A DNA stretch of 29,514 bases, from positions 1 to 29,514 of the forward strand of contig CAUFRY010000026.1 in NCBI GenBank assembly GCA_959028445.1. The letters are read 5' to 3'. The DNA comes from an uncultured Collinsella sp. Its GTDB lineage: Bacteria > Actinomycetota > Coriobacteriia > Coriobacteriales > Coriobacteriaceae. This document shows positions 6,360 through 14,036 of this stretch, one piece after another. The notes under the pieces are model-generated. The model did not search any database. It saw only the letters and a list, made by a program, of their open reading frames with translations, and was not told where the DNA came from. The translations under genes and the position numbers were made by a program. Each line of letters starts with the position of its first letter. The first letter of the stretch is position 1.

Positions 6360-8219
6360 ATGAATCCGTACACTTCCTCCGGTTCGGTCGCCACGATGAC
6401 GGCCAACGTGTCCGGTAACGATAACCTCAACGACCTGGGCGACGGTCCGCGCCAGCCCGGCGATCCCGAGCGCTATCCCGTGGGTGCGGTGACCCGCCGC
6501 CTACTGGGCTATGTTCGCCCGCATCGCATTTCGTTTGTAGCGTCGTTTGTGAGTGCCGCCGTCTCGGTGATCTTGCAACTCTATACGCCCATTCTCATCG
6601 GCGAGGGCATCGACCTTATCGTCGCCGCCGGGCAGGTGGACTTCGACGCGCTGCTGCCGCTTGTTACCAAACTCGCGCTCGTCGTGGTGGGGGCCGCGGC
6701 CTTCCAGTGGCTACAGGGCTATTGCGTTAACCGCCTGTCCTACGAAACGGTGCGCGACATGCGCGTGGAGGCGAGCGATAAGCTCAGCCGTATGCCGCTC
6801 AGCTTTATCGACAGCCATGCCCACGGCGACCTTATGAGCCGCGTGGTCAACGACGTCGATCAGGTGGGCGACGGTCTGCTGCAGGGCTTTACGCAGCTCT
6901 TCACCGGTGTTATCACCATCGTGGGCACGCTCGCGTTTATGCTCTCCATTAACCTGACCATGACGCTCGTGGTGGTACTCATCACGCCGCTTTCCATTTT
7001 TGCAGCTGGTGCTATTGCCAAGCTTTCCAACAAAAGCTTTACGGCACAGCAGCGTATTCAAGGGCAGCTCGGTGGTCATATCGAGGAGTACGTAGGCGAG
7101 CAAAAGCTTGTCGACGCCTTTGCCTATGGCCCTAACGCCCAGCAGCGCTTCGATGCCCTCAATGCCGAGCTCTACACCGCGGGCGAGCGCGCGCAGTTTA
7201 TGGGTTCGCTCTCCAACCCCGGCACGCGCTTTATCAACAACATCATCTACGCCGTGGTCGCCGTGATCGGCTGCGTGGGCGTGATCACAGGCGTGCCCGC
7301 GGCGCTCACGGTGGGCGGCGTGCAGATCTTCCTGTCCTACGCCAACCAGTACACCAAGCCGTTCAACGAGGTCACCAACGTCATTACGCAGATCCAGACC
7401 GCGTACGCCTCGGCACGGCGCATGTTCGCGCTGCTCGATGCCCGCGAGCAGGAGCCCGACGCTGTGGATGCCGTTGAGCTCACGGCCCCGCAGGGCGAGG
7501 TCGCTTTTGAGCATGTGGACTTTAGCTATGTGCCCGCCCACAAACTGCTGCAGGATATCTGCATCGATGCCAAGCCCGGTATGCGCTATGCCCTCGTCGG
7601 CCCCACGGGCTGTGGCAAGACGACGCTCATCAACCTGCTGCTGCGCTTTTACGATATCGATGCTGGGCGCATCGCGGTCGATGGTCGCTCCTCGCGTGAC
7701 TACACACGGGCGAGCCTGCGCCGCGCTTTTGGCATGGTGCTGCAGGACACCTGGCTGTTCGAGGGCACGGTGGCCCAGAACATCGCCTACGGTTGCCCCG
7801 ATGCCACGCGCGAGCAGATTGTCGAGGCCGCCAAGCGCGCTCATGCGCACAAGTTTATCGTGCAGCTGCCAGGCGGCTACGATACGGTGATCGGCGAGGA
7901 CGGCGGCACGTTTAGCCAGGGTCAAAAACAGCTGCTGTGCATCGCGCGCGTCATGCTTACCGATCCGGCGATTCTGCTGCTGGACGAGGCAACGTCGAGC
8001 ATCGATACGCGTACCGAGCTGCAGGTGCAGGCGGCATTCGACGAGCTCATGGCTGGCCGCACAAGCTTTGTCGTGGCACACCGCCTGTCGACGATTCGCA
8101 ACGCCGATTGCATCCTAGTAATGCGCGATGGCGAGATTATCGAGCGCGGCACGCACGATGAACTGCTCGCGGCAGGCGGCTTCTACGCCGAACTCTACCG
8201 CAGCCAATTCGCCCAGTGA
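6360..8219 (+). CDS. Heterodimeric ABC exporter, subunit with canonical catalytic site
   Basis: This 619-residue ABC half-transporter begins with about 40 polar residues, then has the exporter membrane domain and an ATPase domain. Walker A is GPTGCGKTT (414-422). Walker B is LLLDEA with the catalytic glutamate intact (D542-E543), and the switch histidine is H574 (VAHRLST). Its own signature is altered to FSQGQ (518-522). Paired with the upstream subunit, this gives one complete and one degenerate ATP site, as expected for an asymmetric exporter. AAGGAGG lies inside the end of the upstream gene and serves this start. No regulator or terminator lies directly beside the pair. The flavodoxin gene 130 bp downstream has its own likely promoter. 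Confidence 0.93.
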   Translation: MNPYTSSGSVATMTANVSGNDNLNDLGDGPRQPGDPERYPVGAVTRRLLGYVRPHRISFVASFVSAAVSVILQLYTPILIGEGIDLIVAAGQVDFDALLPLVTKLALVVVGAAAFQWLQGYCVNRLSYETVRDMRVEASDKLSRMPLSFIDSHAHGDLMSRVVNDVDQVGDGLLQGFTQLFTGVITIVGTLAFMLSINLTMTLVVVLITPLSIFAAGAIAKLSNKSFTAQQRIQGQLGGHIEEYVGEQKLVDAFAYGPNAQQRFDALNAELYTAGERAQFMGSLSNPGTRFINNIIYAVVAVIGCVGVITGVPAALTVGGVQIFLSYANQYTKPFNEVTNVITQIQTAYASARRMFALLDAREQEPDAVDAVELTAPQGEVAFEHVDFSYVPAHKLLQDICIDAKPGMRYALVGPTGCGKTTLINLLLRFYDIDAGRIAVDGRSSRDYTRASLRRAFGMVLQDTWLFEGTVAQNIAYGCPDATREQIVEAAKRAHAHKFIVQLPGGYDTVIGEDGGTFSQGQKQLLCIARVMLTDPAILLLDEATSSIDTRTELQVQAAFDELMAGRTSFVVAHRLSTIRNADCILVMRDGEIIERGTHDELLAAGGFYAELYRSQFAQ

Positions 8220-8259
8220 GCAAGCCCGTGGGGCAAATTAATCAATCGACAGACGGTGG

Positions 8260-8287
8260 TTTACATCTGTCACGTTAGTACTAAGAT
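8260..8287 (+). promoter_or_regulatory. Probable promoter of the flavodoxin-like gene
   Basis: TTTACA (8260-8265) and TAAGAT (8282-8287) are spaced by 16 bp and lie 60 bp before the start codon. A short inverted repeat, GACAG...CTGTC, overlaps the -35 region and could be an operator, which is speculative. Confidence 0.5.
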
Positions 8288-8346
8288 ATTCATCTAATAA
8301 ATTGCATTAGTGGCTTTAGTTTTGGGGGATACGAGGCAACGTGACT

Positions 8347-8898
8347 ATGACGTGCTCTTTGGTGGTTAACAGCAAGAGCGGTAATACCAGGATGGTTTCG
8401 GGTGCGATCAAGCGCGCTCTGCAGGCTGCGGGTGTTGAGTTTGTCCATGCCGCGGCGTTGAGCGACGATGCGGATGCAGATCAGGTTGCGCTCGAGGCGC
8501 AGGGCGCCTGCGCGGCCGACACGGTGCTCGTCGGTTTTTGGTGCGACAAGGGCGCGTGCACGCCTTCGGTTGCCGCGCTGCTCTCCGCTCTGCACGGCAA
8601 GCGCGTTTTCCTCTTTGGTACCTGCGGTTTTGGCGCCGACCAGAGCTATTATCAGCAGATTATCAATCGCGTGACCTCCAATTTGGCCGAGGATGCCGAG
8701 CTTGTGGGTTGGGCAATGTGCCAGGGCAAGATGGGTCTCGCGGTCAAGCAGCGCTACGAGGCCATGCTCGAGCAAGATCCCGACAATGTCCGCTTTAAGA
8801 TGCTGCTCGACAACTGGGTTGCCGCAAAGGATCACCCCACCAAGGAAGATCTGGACAACATGGCTGCAGCCGCCAAAAGGGCCGTGCTGGGGGAGTAG
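8347..8898 (+). CDS. Flavodoxin family protein
   Basis: This 183-residue protein starts with a flavodoxin strand and phosphate-binding loop, VVNSKSGNTRMV (the S-K-S-G-N-T loop at residues 9-14 binds the FMN phosphate). Alternating hydrophobic strands and helices follow: VLVGFWCDKGACTP, then KRVFLFGTCGFG, where flavodoxins place their flavin-contacting loops. It should be a cytosolic FMN electron carrier or FMN-dependent oxidoreductase. The partner is not in the window. The ATG at 8347 is preferred; a GTG two codons upstream (8341) is an alternative. ACGAGG lies about 10 nt before the ATG. A hairpin inside the repeat element directly downstream probably terminates this transcript. It could belong to the BilS-like flavodoxins of gut anaerobes, but I cannot show this. 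Confidence 0.85.
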   Translation: MTCSLVVNSKSGNTRMVSGAIKRALQAAGVEFVHAAALSDDADADQVALEAQGACAADTVLVGFWCDKGACTPSVAALLSALHGKRVFLFGTCGFGADQSYYQQIINRVTSNLAEDAELVGWAMCQGKMGLAVKQRYEAMLEQDPDNVRFKMLLDNWVAAKDHPTKEDLDNMAAAAKRAVLGE

Positions 8899-8941
8899 CT
8901 CCCATCGCTGACGGCGGTCGGTCCATCTTTCTAAATGAAAC

Positions 8942-9068
8942 GTCCTCCCGGGCGTCGGGGCACGAAGTTCCCTGCTCTACAGTCCTGCGCAAGACGAAGG
9001 CCACATTAAGTGGCCTTCTTTGCGTGCGGAACTCGCGATGAACTTCGTGCCCCGCCGTCCGGGAGGAC
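8942..9068 (+). repeat. Terminal-inverted-repeat element with internal terminator hairpin (family 4, copy 1)
   Basis: The ends 8942-8969 and 9041-9068 are inverted repeats with 26 of 28 positions matching. Inside lies a perfect hairpin, GAAGGCCAC-ATTAA-GTGGCCTTC (8996-9018), followed by TTTG. The stretch 8937-9022 reappears on the opposite strand at 13927-14013, so copies flank the surface-protein gene in inverted orientation. This copy is 43 bp past the flavodoxin stop and probably terminates that transcript. Confidence 0.75.
8996..9022 (+). terminator. Hairpin terminator after the flavodoxin-like gene
   Basis: A 9-bp perfect stem with an ATTAA loop is followed by a short T-rich stretch (TTCTTTG). 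It sits within the family 4 element. Confidence 0.55.
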
Positions 9069-9129
9069 GCCTCTTTATTGATGGGAGGCCTGATAGGTCG
9101 ATGGTTCCGTGCCCGGATGCGTCCAAAGT

Positions 9130-9580
9130 GGGACGGGCTTTCCGGATGGGCAGGCTTTCGAAAAATGCGTCCCGGAATTTGCCTTTGGAATGGGACGTAG
9201 TTTCCCGTTGAGGTGCTTTGCGGAAAGTGCATCCCACTCTGGGCGGTCGAAGTGGGACACACTTTCCCAAAGGCGCTCCAACGGGAAATTGCGTCCCATT
9301 ATTCGGTCAAGAAACGGGATGCATTTTCCCAATGAGAGCAAAACCGGAAAATGCATCCCACAATCAGCCCTCAAAGTGGGACGCCGTTTCCCAATGAGGC
9401 TCAAGCGGAAAATGCATCCCGGAATTTGCGCTCAAAGTGGGATGCGGTTTCCGGTTGAGGGTCTAAGGGGAAAGTGCGTCCCAGAATCGACGCTTGAAAT
9501 GGGATGCAGTTTCCCGATGAGGCACTCGACGGAAAATACATCCCAGAAATGGCCTTTGAGCTGGGATAAGATTTCCGCGG
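9130..9580. repeat. Array of alternating inverted half-sites, 62-bp period (BIME-like)
   Basis: Seven units start with GGGAC or GGGAT at 9130, 9192, 9254, 9316, 9378, 9439 and 9501, and a partial eighth starts at 9563. The spacing is 62 bp, once 61. Each unit has a forward half-site close to GGGATGCATTTTCC and, about 30 bp later, its reverse complement GGAAAATGCATCCC. The unit at 9316-9359 is a perfect 14-bp palindrome pair. Half-sites therefore alternate in direction about every 31 bp. Linkers are less conserved than half-sites. The period is not a multiple of three, so the array is not coding. The 8899-9700 gap holds only this array, the family 4 element and the upstream region of the surface gene. 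Confidence 0.85.
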
Positions 9581-9590
9581 CATCTCGGAT

Positions 9591-9673
9591 TCTCAAAAAA
9601 TGAGACACGCCGTTGGCGAAAATGAGACACGTGATATCGGGCATCGGATGTATCATTTGCAAAAATGAGTCCA
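9591..9673 (+). promoter_or_regulatory. Upstream region of the surface-protein gene with repeated AAAATGAG motifs
   Basis: AAAATGAGACACG occurs at 9597-9609 and again at 9619-9631, 22 bp apart (about two helical turns). A shorter match, AAAATGAG, lies at 9662. TCTCA-N5-TGAGA (9591-9605) overlaps the first. TATCAT at 9651-9656 could be a -10, but no good -35 is seen. These are candidate operator sites for the surface gene; function is inferred only from position and repetition. Confidence 0.4.
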
Positions 9674-9700
9674 CTCCACTCGAATAAAGCGAGGTCCCTC

Positions 9701-12700
9701 ATGTACGTTCCACACCCCCGTATCCGTAGGCTGTCGAAAATCCCGCTTGTTGGGACGGCGGCGCTTGCTGCGTTGATCGCCACGAGCGTCGCCTGCTTCA
9801 CGGCCACGCCCCAGGTTGCCCAGGCGGCAGACGCGCCCGCAATCACCGATATGACCGAGCAGGATTATCAAGCCCTGGGTCTGGGCACGAGCGAGGACAT
9901 TCCGGCCGATACCGTTGGCCCCTATTCCACTGATACCCCCACGACGTTTGCCACGCGCAGCGAGGTCTATATGGCAGCTAACGGTAGCCATGGCAATCGC
10001 TACACTCTGCGCGACAAGCTCGAGAACGTCGAGCGCGGTGACATTGGCGGCAGCAGCAAACTCACCGATGGCTATGGAAGTGTGTGGGGCGCCGCAAAGT
10101 TCTGGCAAAACGTCAACAACTTCGATACGAACAGCGATCTCTACAAGCATAGCGACTACGGTGGCGGCACCTGGTCGTACCTAAGCAACAATGAGTCCTC
10201 AACAGTACTCGCCAACGACAACAACGGTTTCTCGGGCATTCACGCCACGAGTGTTGAGTTCTGCAGCGACGCCAGCACGGGCAAAAAGAGCCGCGTTGCC
10301 GAGCTCCGTGCCTACGGCGACAGTTCCTCCACGACGATTGACGGCAAGTCATACGCCGGAAAGGTTGATCTGGTCCTCTACTCGTTTAGCAACGGGCGTA
10401 CGCGCACTCTCGACACACACCTGCCGGTGACGGTCAACACTAATATGATGTACGAAGGCCGTTTTAAGTACCTGGATGCCGGTTACCTGCAAGAGCACGA
10501 CGCCGTCTTTGATGTCGAGGCGGGCGATGTCGATGGCGACGGCGTCGACGAGCTTTTTGTCTACGCGGGCTGCTATGTCGACGAGAACGGCGTGCGCAAG
10601 GCTGTAGTCGACATGTATGACTTGGAGGGCGGCAACTGGAAGCAAAGCGTCGTCAAGATCGATGCCGGTAACGCCGCGGACTACACCACGCACAACAAGG
10701 GCGGGAACGACTCCTGGACGCAGCTTCAGTCAGCTCCTGTCGTTTCGCTAGCGGCCGGCGACCTCGATCGCGATTTTTGCGATGACCTCGCCATCGTGGT
10801 CTCGGCACCCTACGGCAAGAAGAATATTGATAAGTCGACGCATTGCGAGCTGTTTTCGTGGGATGCATCCAAGGGTGCGCTCGTCCATGTCGATGCTCTG
10901 GGCGACGCGGGCGCAATCTCCCTCTCCGCGAACGGCAAGACCATGGTCGCTGCGAATGCGACGTTCGGCACGTTTGCCGCCTACGATGAAGAAGGAAAGA
11001 AGACGGGTGAAACCGTCACGGGCCTTATTCTTGCGGGCTATGACTGGCAACGCAGCGCTTTTGATTACGGCGCTTCTGACGGCAGCAAGGGGCTGTACGG
11101 CGCGCTGTACCGCTACGCGTATTTTGACTCGGAGTCTGGCGAGTTCAAGCTTTCCGATTGCAAGGAATACAGAGACGGGCTCCTCGCCTCCTATGGGCTG
11201 ATGCATGTGCCCAACAGCGCATGGAAGGATAGCGCTCAGGATAAGCGCTATCCGTGCACCTTGGCGCCTATTGCCCTTGCCACTGCCAACCTTGACGGCC
11301 TGTCCGAGCAGCTGGCGGTCGACGAGGTGCTCGTGGGCGGCGATGTGTTCCGCGACTTTGCCTGCAACACGGCACAGAGCGGGGCTCAGGGCTTGGGGTC
11401 CATGGTCGGAACCATGAGCATGAGCGGTCAGCAATACAACAGCAGCAACAAGCATGACCACAAGGGTATAGAGCAGGTGTGGATCAGCGACGTCAAGGCG
11501 GGCAGCGTCTCGGGTTCGGACCGCTATAACGAGAGCTTTATCGCCGTGGTGGGCAAGCACCGCGACGAGGACCTGCGCAAGAACGATGACTACTATTGGA
11601 TGACCGCCTCGCATTTTTCGCTCGACGAGAACGGAAAGGTGCGCCGCGGCGAGGAGCAGGTGATTAGCGAGAGCAACCGTCGCGGCACTACCTACGGCAC
11701 ATTTATCTCGCTCGCGCTGCCCGATGTCGACAACGACAGCGTCAAGATCACGTACAAGGACCGCTACAAGGTCTATACCAACCCGCGCGTGCTTGCCGTG
11801 CTGCAGGATGCGCCCTATGTTGAGGATCTGGAGCAGGCATACGGCTATCTGGTGTTGGGCGGCACGTCATACGGAGAGGAAAAGGGCACGGGGACATCCC
11901 AGGGCTATACCATTGGCGCCGAGTTGGGCGTTGCCGTCGAGGTGCAGACCGGTCCGCCCCTGGTCGCGATGAATGCTTCAGTCGATTTTGCCGCCGAGGG
12001 ATGCTATGACTACCGGAGCGAGCGCACGGTCAGCGCAAGCGTAAGCTATGAGTCGCATGCCGGCGAGGGTGACAAGGCCGTGCTCTACACGATTCCGATG
12101 GTCTATTACGAGTACGAGATCGAAAATGAGGAAACTGGCGGCAAGGGCGTGATGGCGGCGCCCGTGTCGCTCGGCGCGCAGACCTCGGTCGTTAATGTCG
12201 AGGCCTATGACCGCGTTGCCAAGCAGCACAACATGACGCCGCTCAGCTACTTTTTGACCAACCGGTCGGGAGAACCCGACAGCTATTACACGGCGCTCAA
12301 CGGTACGACTCCCGTGCAAGATTCCTTTGGTCTGGGCAAGCCCGGCGTGACGCGCGCTTACACGTACGATGGGTATAGCGGTGCTGTCGCGCAGTCGGGG
12401 GCGAGCACTACGCAGACCATCGAAGTCGAGGAGGGCGAGGAGCAGGAGTTTGAGTACGGCTTTACGCTGAACGGCAGCGTTGTCATGGGCGCGAAGCTTG
12501 CAAAGCACGAGTTATTTGGCGGCCTGTGCTTTGGTGCCAACGCCGGCTTTACTACGGGTAACTCCTCGAGTGAATCGACCGAATACGGCGGCACCGTCGA
12601 CAACCTGCCCGAGGCCGCGAAGGATAAGTACGGCTTTGCGTGGCGCCTGGGCGTCAACGCGGTGGATGTCAACAAGTTCGAGGACGGCTCGGGCGACAAA

Positions 12701-13786
12701 CTCGGCACCAAGGACACCGATCAGTTCTGGATCGTGGGCTATGACGTCAAGGATGTCGAGATGCCCGAGGCACCGGCCGTGACGGGCTTTACGGCAAACG
12801 CCGTCGATTCGACCAGCGTTACGTTTAGCTGGGACGACGTGCTCGCAAACAGGGGTGGCTTTAGCTACGGCGTGGGTATGCTGCAGAGTAACGCGGCCGA
12901 CGCCATCGTCAACAGCTGGAAGATCGCCGACAATACGCAGACCTCGCTTAAGTGGGATGGGCTGTTGCCGAATGCGGAGTACCGATTCGCCATTGCCGCC
13001 GTTAAGAACGGATCTACGATTGAGACGGGTATTCGCTCGGCAATCATCACGGTCAAGACCATGCCCGATGGCATGACGATGACCGTGAGCGGACCTGCGG
13101 CGGATACAGCGGAGAGGTCGGCCCTCGAGTATGACTCTTCGGTCGAGTGCGCGGAGGGAGACAAGCTGACGCTCTCGGCGATTGGCCATGTGACGCAGCG
13201 CAATGCCGACGGAAGTGAAACGGAGCTGGCACCGTCGTATATCTGGTACCGCAAGGTTCGCGGCGAGACCGCGTTCCAGCTCGTGGGCGCCGACGGCAAC
13301 CTCCAAGCCGGAACGGCCTCAACGCTCGAGATTGACCTGACCGCAGACGATGACGGCGCGCAGTACTACTGCCACGTGGGATACACCAACGTTGGCCTCG
13401 ATACCGGTATCACGCTGGTGAACATCGCGCCCAAGGAGACAGCGCCCACAACGGTGAACGCCGCCCCGATCCGCATGCGCCTGTTCTCACAGGCAAGTGC
13501 GGGTGCCAAGAAGTTCTTGGACCACACTCTGGTAAACACCGCTGGCCCCACCGATTCCGAAGGCTCAAAGGACCCCGAGACTCCTGAGACCCCGACGAAC
13601 CCGGACAAGCCCAAGTCCGACAACGGAGCTAAGACCGACACCAAGGTAAAGACTACGACCACAGCGAAGGACCTCGCAAACACCGGCGACCAAACATTCG
13701 CCCTAGTCGCCACCGCAGCAGCAGCGGGAGCAACGCTCGTAGTGATAGCCCTCATCATGCTGATCAAGCGCCGCAAGACCCACTAG
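9701..13786 (+). CDS. Large LPXTG-type (LANTG) cell-wall-anchored surface protein with FG-GAP-like, FnIII and Ig-like regions
   Basis: This is a 1361-residue secreted protein. A basic, hydrophobic signal peptide ends near AQAADAPA (cleavage around residue 43). Calcium-loop motifs of FG-GAP/VCBS type follow, such as GDVDGDGVDEL (275-285) and GDLDRDFCDDL (353-363), with further DxDxD-like sites, suggesting a beta-propeller. A middle region (about 720-1015) rich in alternating beta-strand pattern is unrecognised. A fibronectin type III domain (about 1022-1118), an Ig-like domain (about 1125-1240, with IWYRK and AQYYCHVG) and a Pro/Thr/Lys-rich spacer come next. The C-terminus is a sortase signal: LANTG (1325-1329), a hydrophobic helix and KRRKTH. 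Start 9701 follows GCGAGG; an in-frame ATG at 9665 is possible. The gene is isolated, flanked by inverted repeats and followed by a terminator. Adhesion or glycan binding is plausible but unproven. Confidence 0.88.
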   Translation: MYVPHPRIRRLSKIPLVGTAALAALIATSVACFTATPQVAQAADAPAITDMTEQDYQALGLGTSEDIPADTVGPYSTDTPTTFATRSEVYMAANGSHGNRYTLRDKLENVERGDIGGSSKLTDGYGSVWGAAKFWQNVNNFDTNSDLYKHSDYGGGTWSYLSNNESSTVLANDNNGFSGIHATSVEFCSDASTGKKSRVAELRAYGDSSSTTIDGKSYAGKVDLVLYSFSNGRTRTLDTHLPVTVNTNMMYEGRFKYLDAGYLQEHDAVFDVEAGDVDGDGVDELFVYAGCYVDENGVRKAVVDMYDLEGGNWKQSVVKIDAGNAADYTTHNKGGNDSWTQLQSAPVVSLAAGDLDRDFCDDLAIVVSAPYGKKNIDKSTHCELFSWDASKGALVHVDALGDAGAISLSANGKTMVAANATFGTFAAYDEEGKKTGETVTGLILAGYDWQRSAFDYGASDGSKGLYGALYRYAYFDSESGEFKLSDCKEYRDGLLASYGLMHVPNSAWKDSAQDKRYPCTLAPIALATANLDGLSEQLAVDEVLVGGDVFRDFACNTAQSGAQGLGSMVGTMSMSGQQYNSSNKHDHKGIEQVWISDVKAGSVSGSDRYNESFIAVVGKHRDEDLRKNDDYYWMTASHFSLDENGKVRRGEEQVISESNRRGTTYGTFISLALPDVDNDSVKITYKDRYKVYTNPRVLAVLQDAPYVEDLEQAYGYLVLGGTSYGEEKGTGTSQGYTIGAELGVAVEVQTGPPLVAMNASVDFAAEGCYDYRSERTVSASVSYESHAGEGDKAVLYTIPMVYYEYEIENEETGGKGVMAAPVSLGAQTSVVNVEAYDRVAKQHNMTPLSYFLTNRSGEPDSYYTALNGTTPVQDSFGLGKPGVTRAYTYDGYSGAVAQSGASTTQTIEVEEGEEQEFEYGFTLNGSVVMGAKLAKHELFGGLCFGANAGFTTGNSSSESTEYGGTVDNLPEAAKDKYGFAWRLGVNAVDVNKFEDGSGDKLGTKDTDQFWIVGYDVKDVEMPEAPAVTGFTANAVDSTSVTFSWDDVLANRGGFSYGVGMLQSNAADAIVNSWKIADNTQTSLKWDGLLPNAEYRFAIAAVKNGSTIETGIRSAIITVKTMPDGMTMTVSGPAADTAERSALEYDSSVECAEGDKLTLSAIGHVTQRNADGSETELAPSYIWYRKVRGETAFQLVGADGNLQAGTASTLEIDLTADDDGAQYYCHVGYTNVGLDTGITLVNIAPKETAPTTVNAAPIRMRLFSQASAGAKKFLDHTLVNTAGPTDSEGSKDPETPETPTNPDKPKSDNGAKTDTKVKTTTTAKDLANTGDQTFALVATAAAAGATLVVIALIMLIKRRKTH

Positions 13787-13813
13787 TAGCCAGTCGAACA
13801 TATCGACAACCCA

Positions 13814-13851
13814 AAAACCCGGGTAGCCAAAAAACAGGCCACCCGGGTTTT
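13814..13851 (+). terminator. Terminator of the surface-protein gene
   Basis: A 15-bp stem (13814-13828 with 13837-13851, one mismatch) containing CCCGGG, with A-rich and T-rich flanks, lies 28 nt after the stop codon. It may act in both directions. Confidence 0.8.
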
Positions 13852-13875
13852 CTGTTGAGTGGAGACTCCGCAAGC

Positions 13876-13921
13876 GGAAACTGCATCCCATTCCAGACAA
13901 GAATTCCGGGACACACTTTCC
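13876..13921. repeat. Isolated half-site pair of the 62-bp array
   Basis: GGAAACTGCATCCC (13876-13889) and GGGACACACTTTCC (13908-13921) match the half-sites of the array at 9130-9580. They have the same relative orientation as a junction between units and a 32-bp centre spacing. They lie on the other side of the surface-protein gene. Confidence 0.75.
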
Positions 13922-13926
13922 GCAAA

Positions 13927-14013
13927 CAAAGAAGGCCACATAACGTGGCCTCCGTCTTGCGCAGGACTGTCCGAGCAGGGAACCTTATATGCCTCCGCCC
14001 GGACAGACGTTTC
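13927..14013 (-). repeat. Inverted partial copy of the family 4 element; likely terminator of the sulfatase gene
   Basis: Read on the minus strand, this matches 8937-9022 at about 80 percent of positions, including GTTCCCTGCTC, CAGTCCTGCGCAAGACG and the GGCCAC...GTGGCC hairpin. The outer right-hand arm present in the first copy is missing here; the half-site pair lies there instead. The hairpin followed by TTCTTTG on the minus strand lies just downstream of the LTA-synthase-like gene and probably ends its transcript. Confidence 0.75.
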
Positions 14014-14036
14014 AGTTATGAATTCGCAGCTAGTCG

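Noticed and set aside
9130..9580. CRISPR array
   Set aside because: Each unit has inverted half-sites, and the linkers are related to one another rather than being unique spacers. No cas gene is present.
9130..9580. Integron attC sites
   Set aside because: No cassette genes lie between units, no integrase is seen, and the arms lack the usual attC core motif.
9109..9603. Open reading frame of 164 codons over the array
   Set aside because: The unit length of 62 bp shifts frame at every unit, and the conserved parts are palindromic DNA, so it is not a protein repeat.
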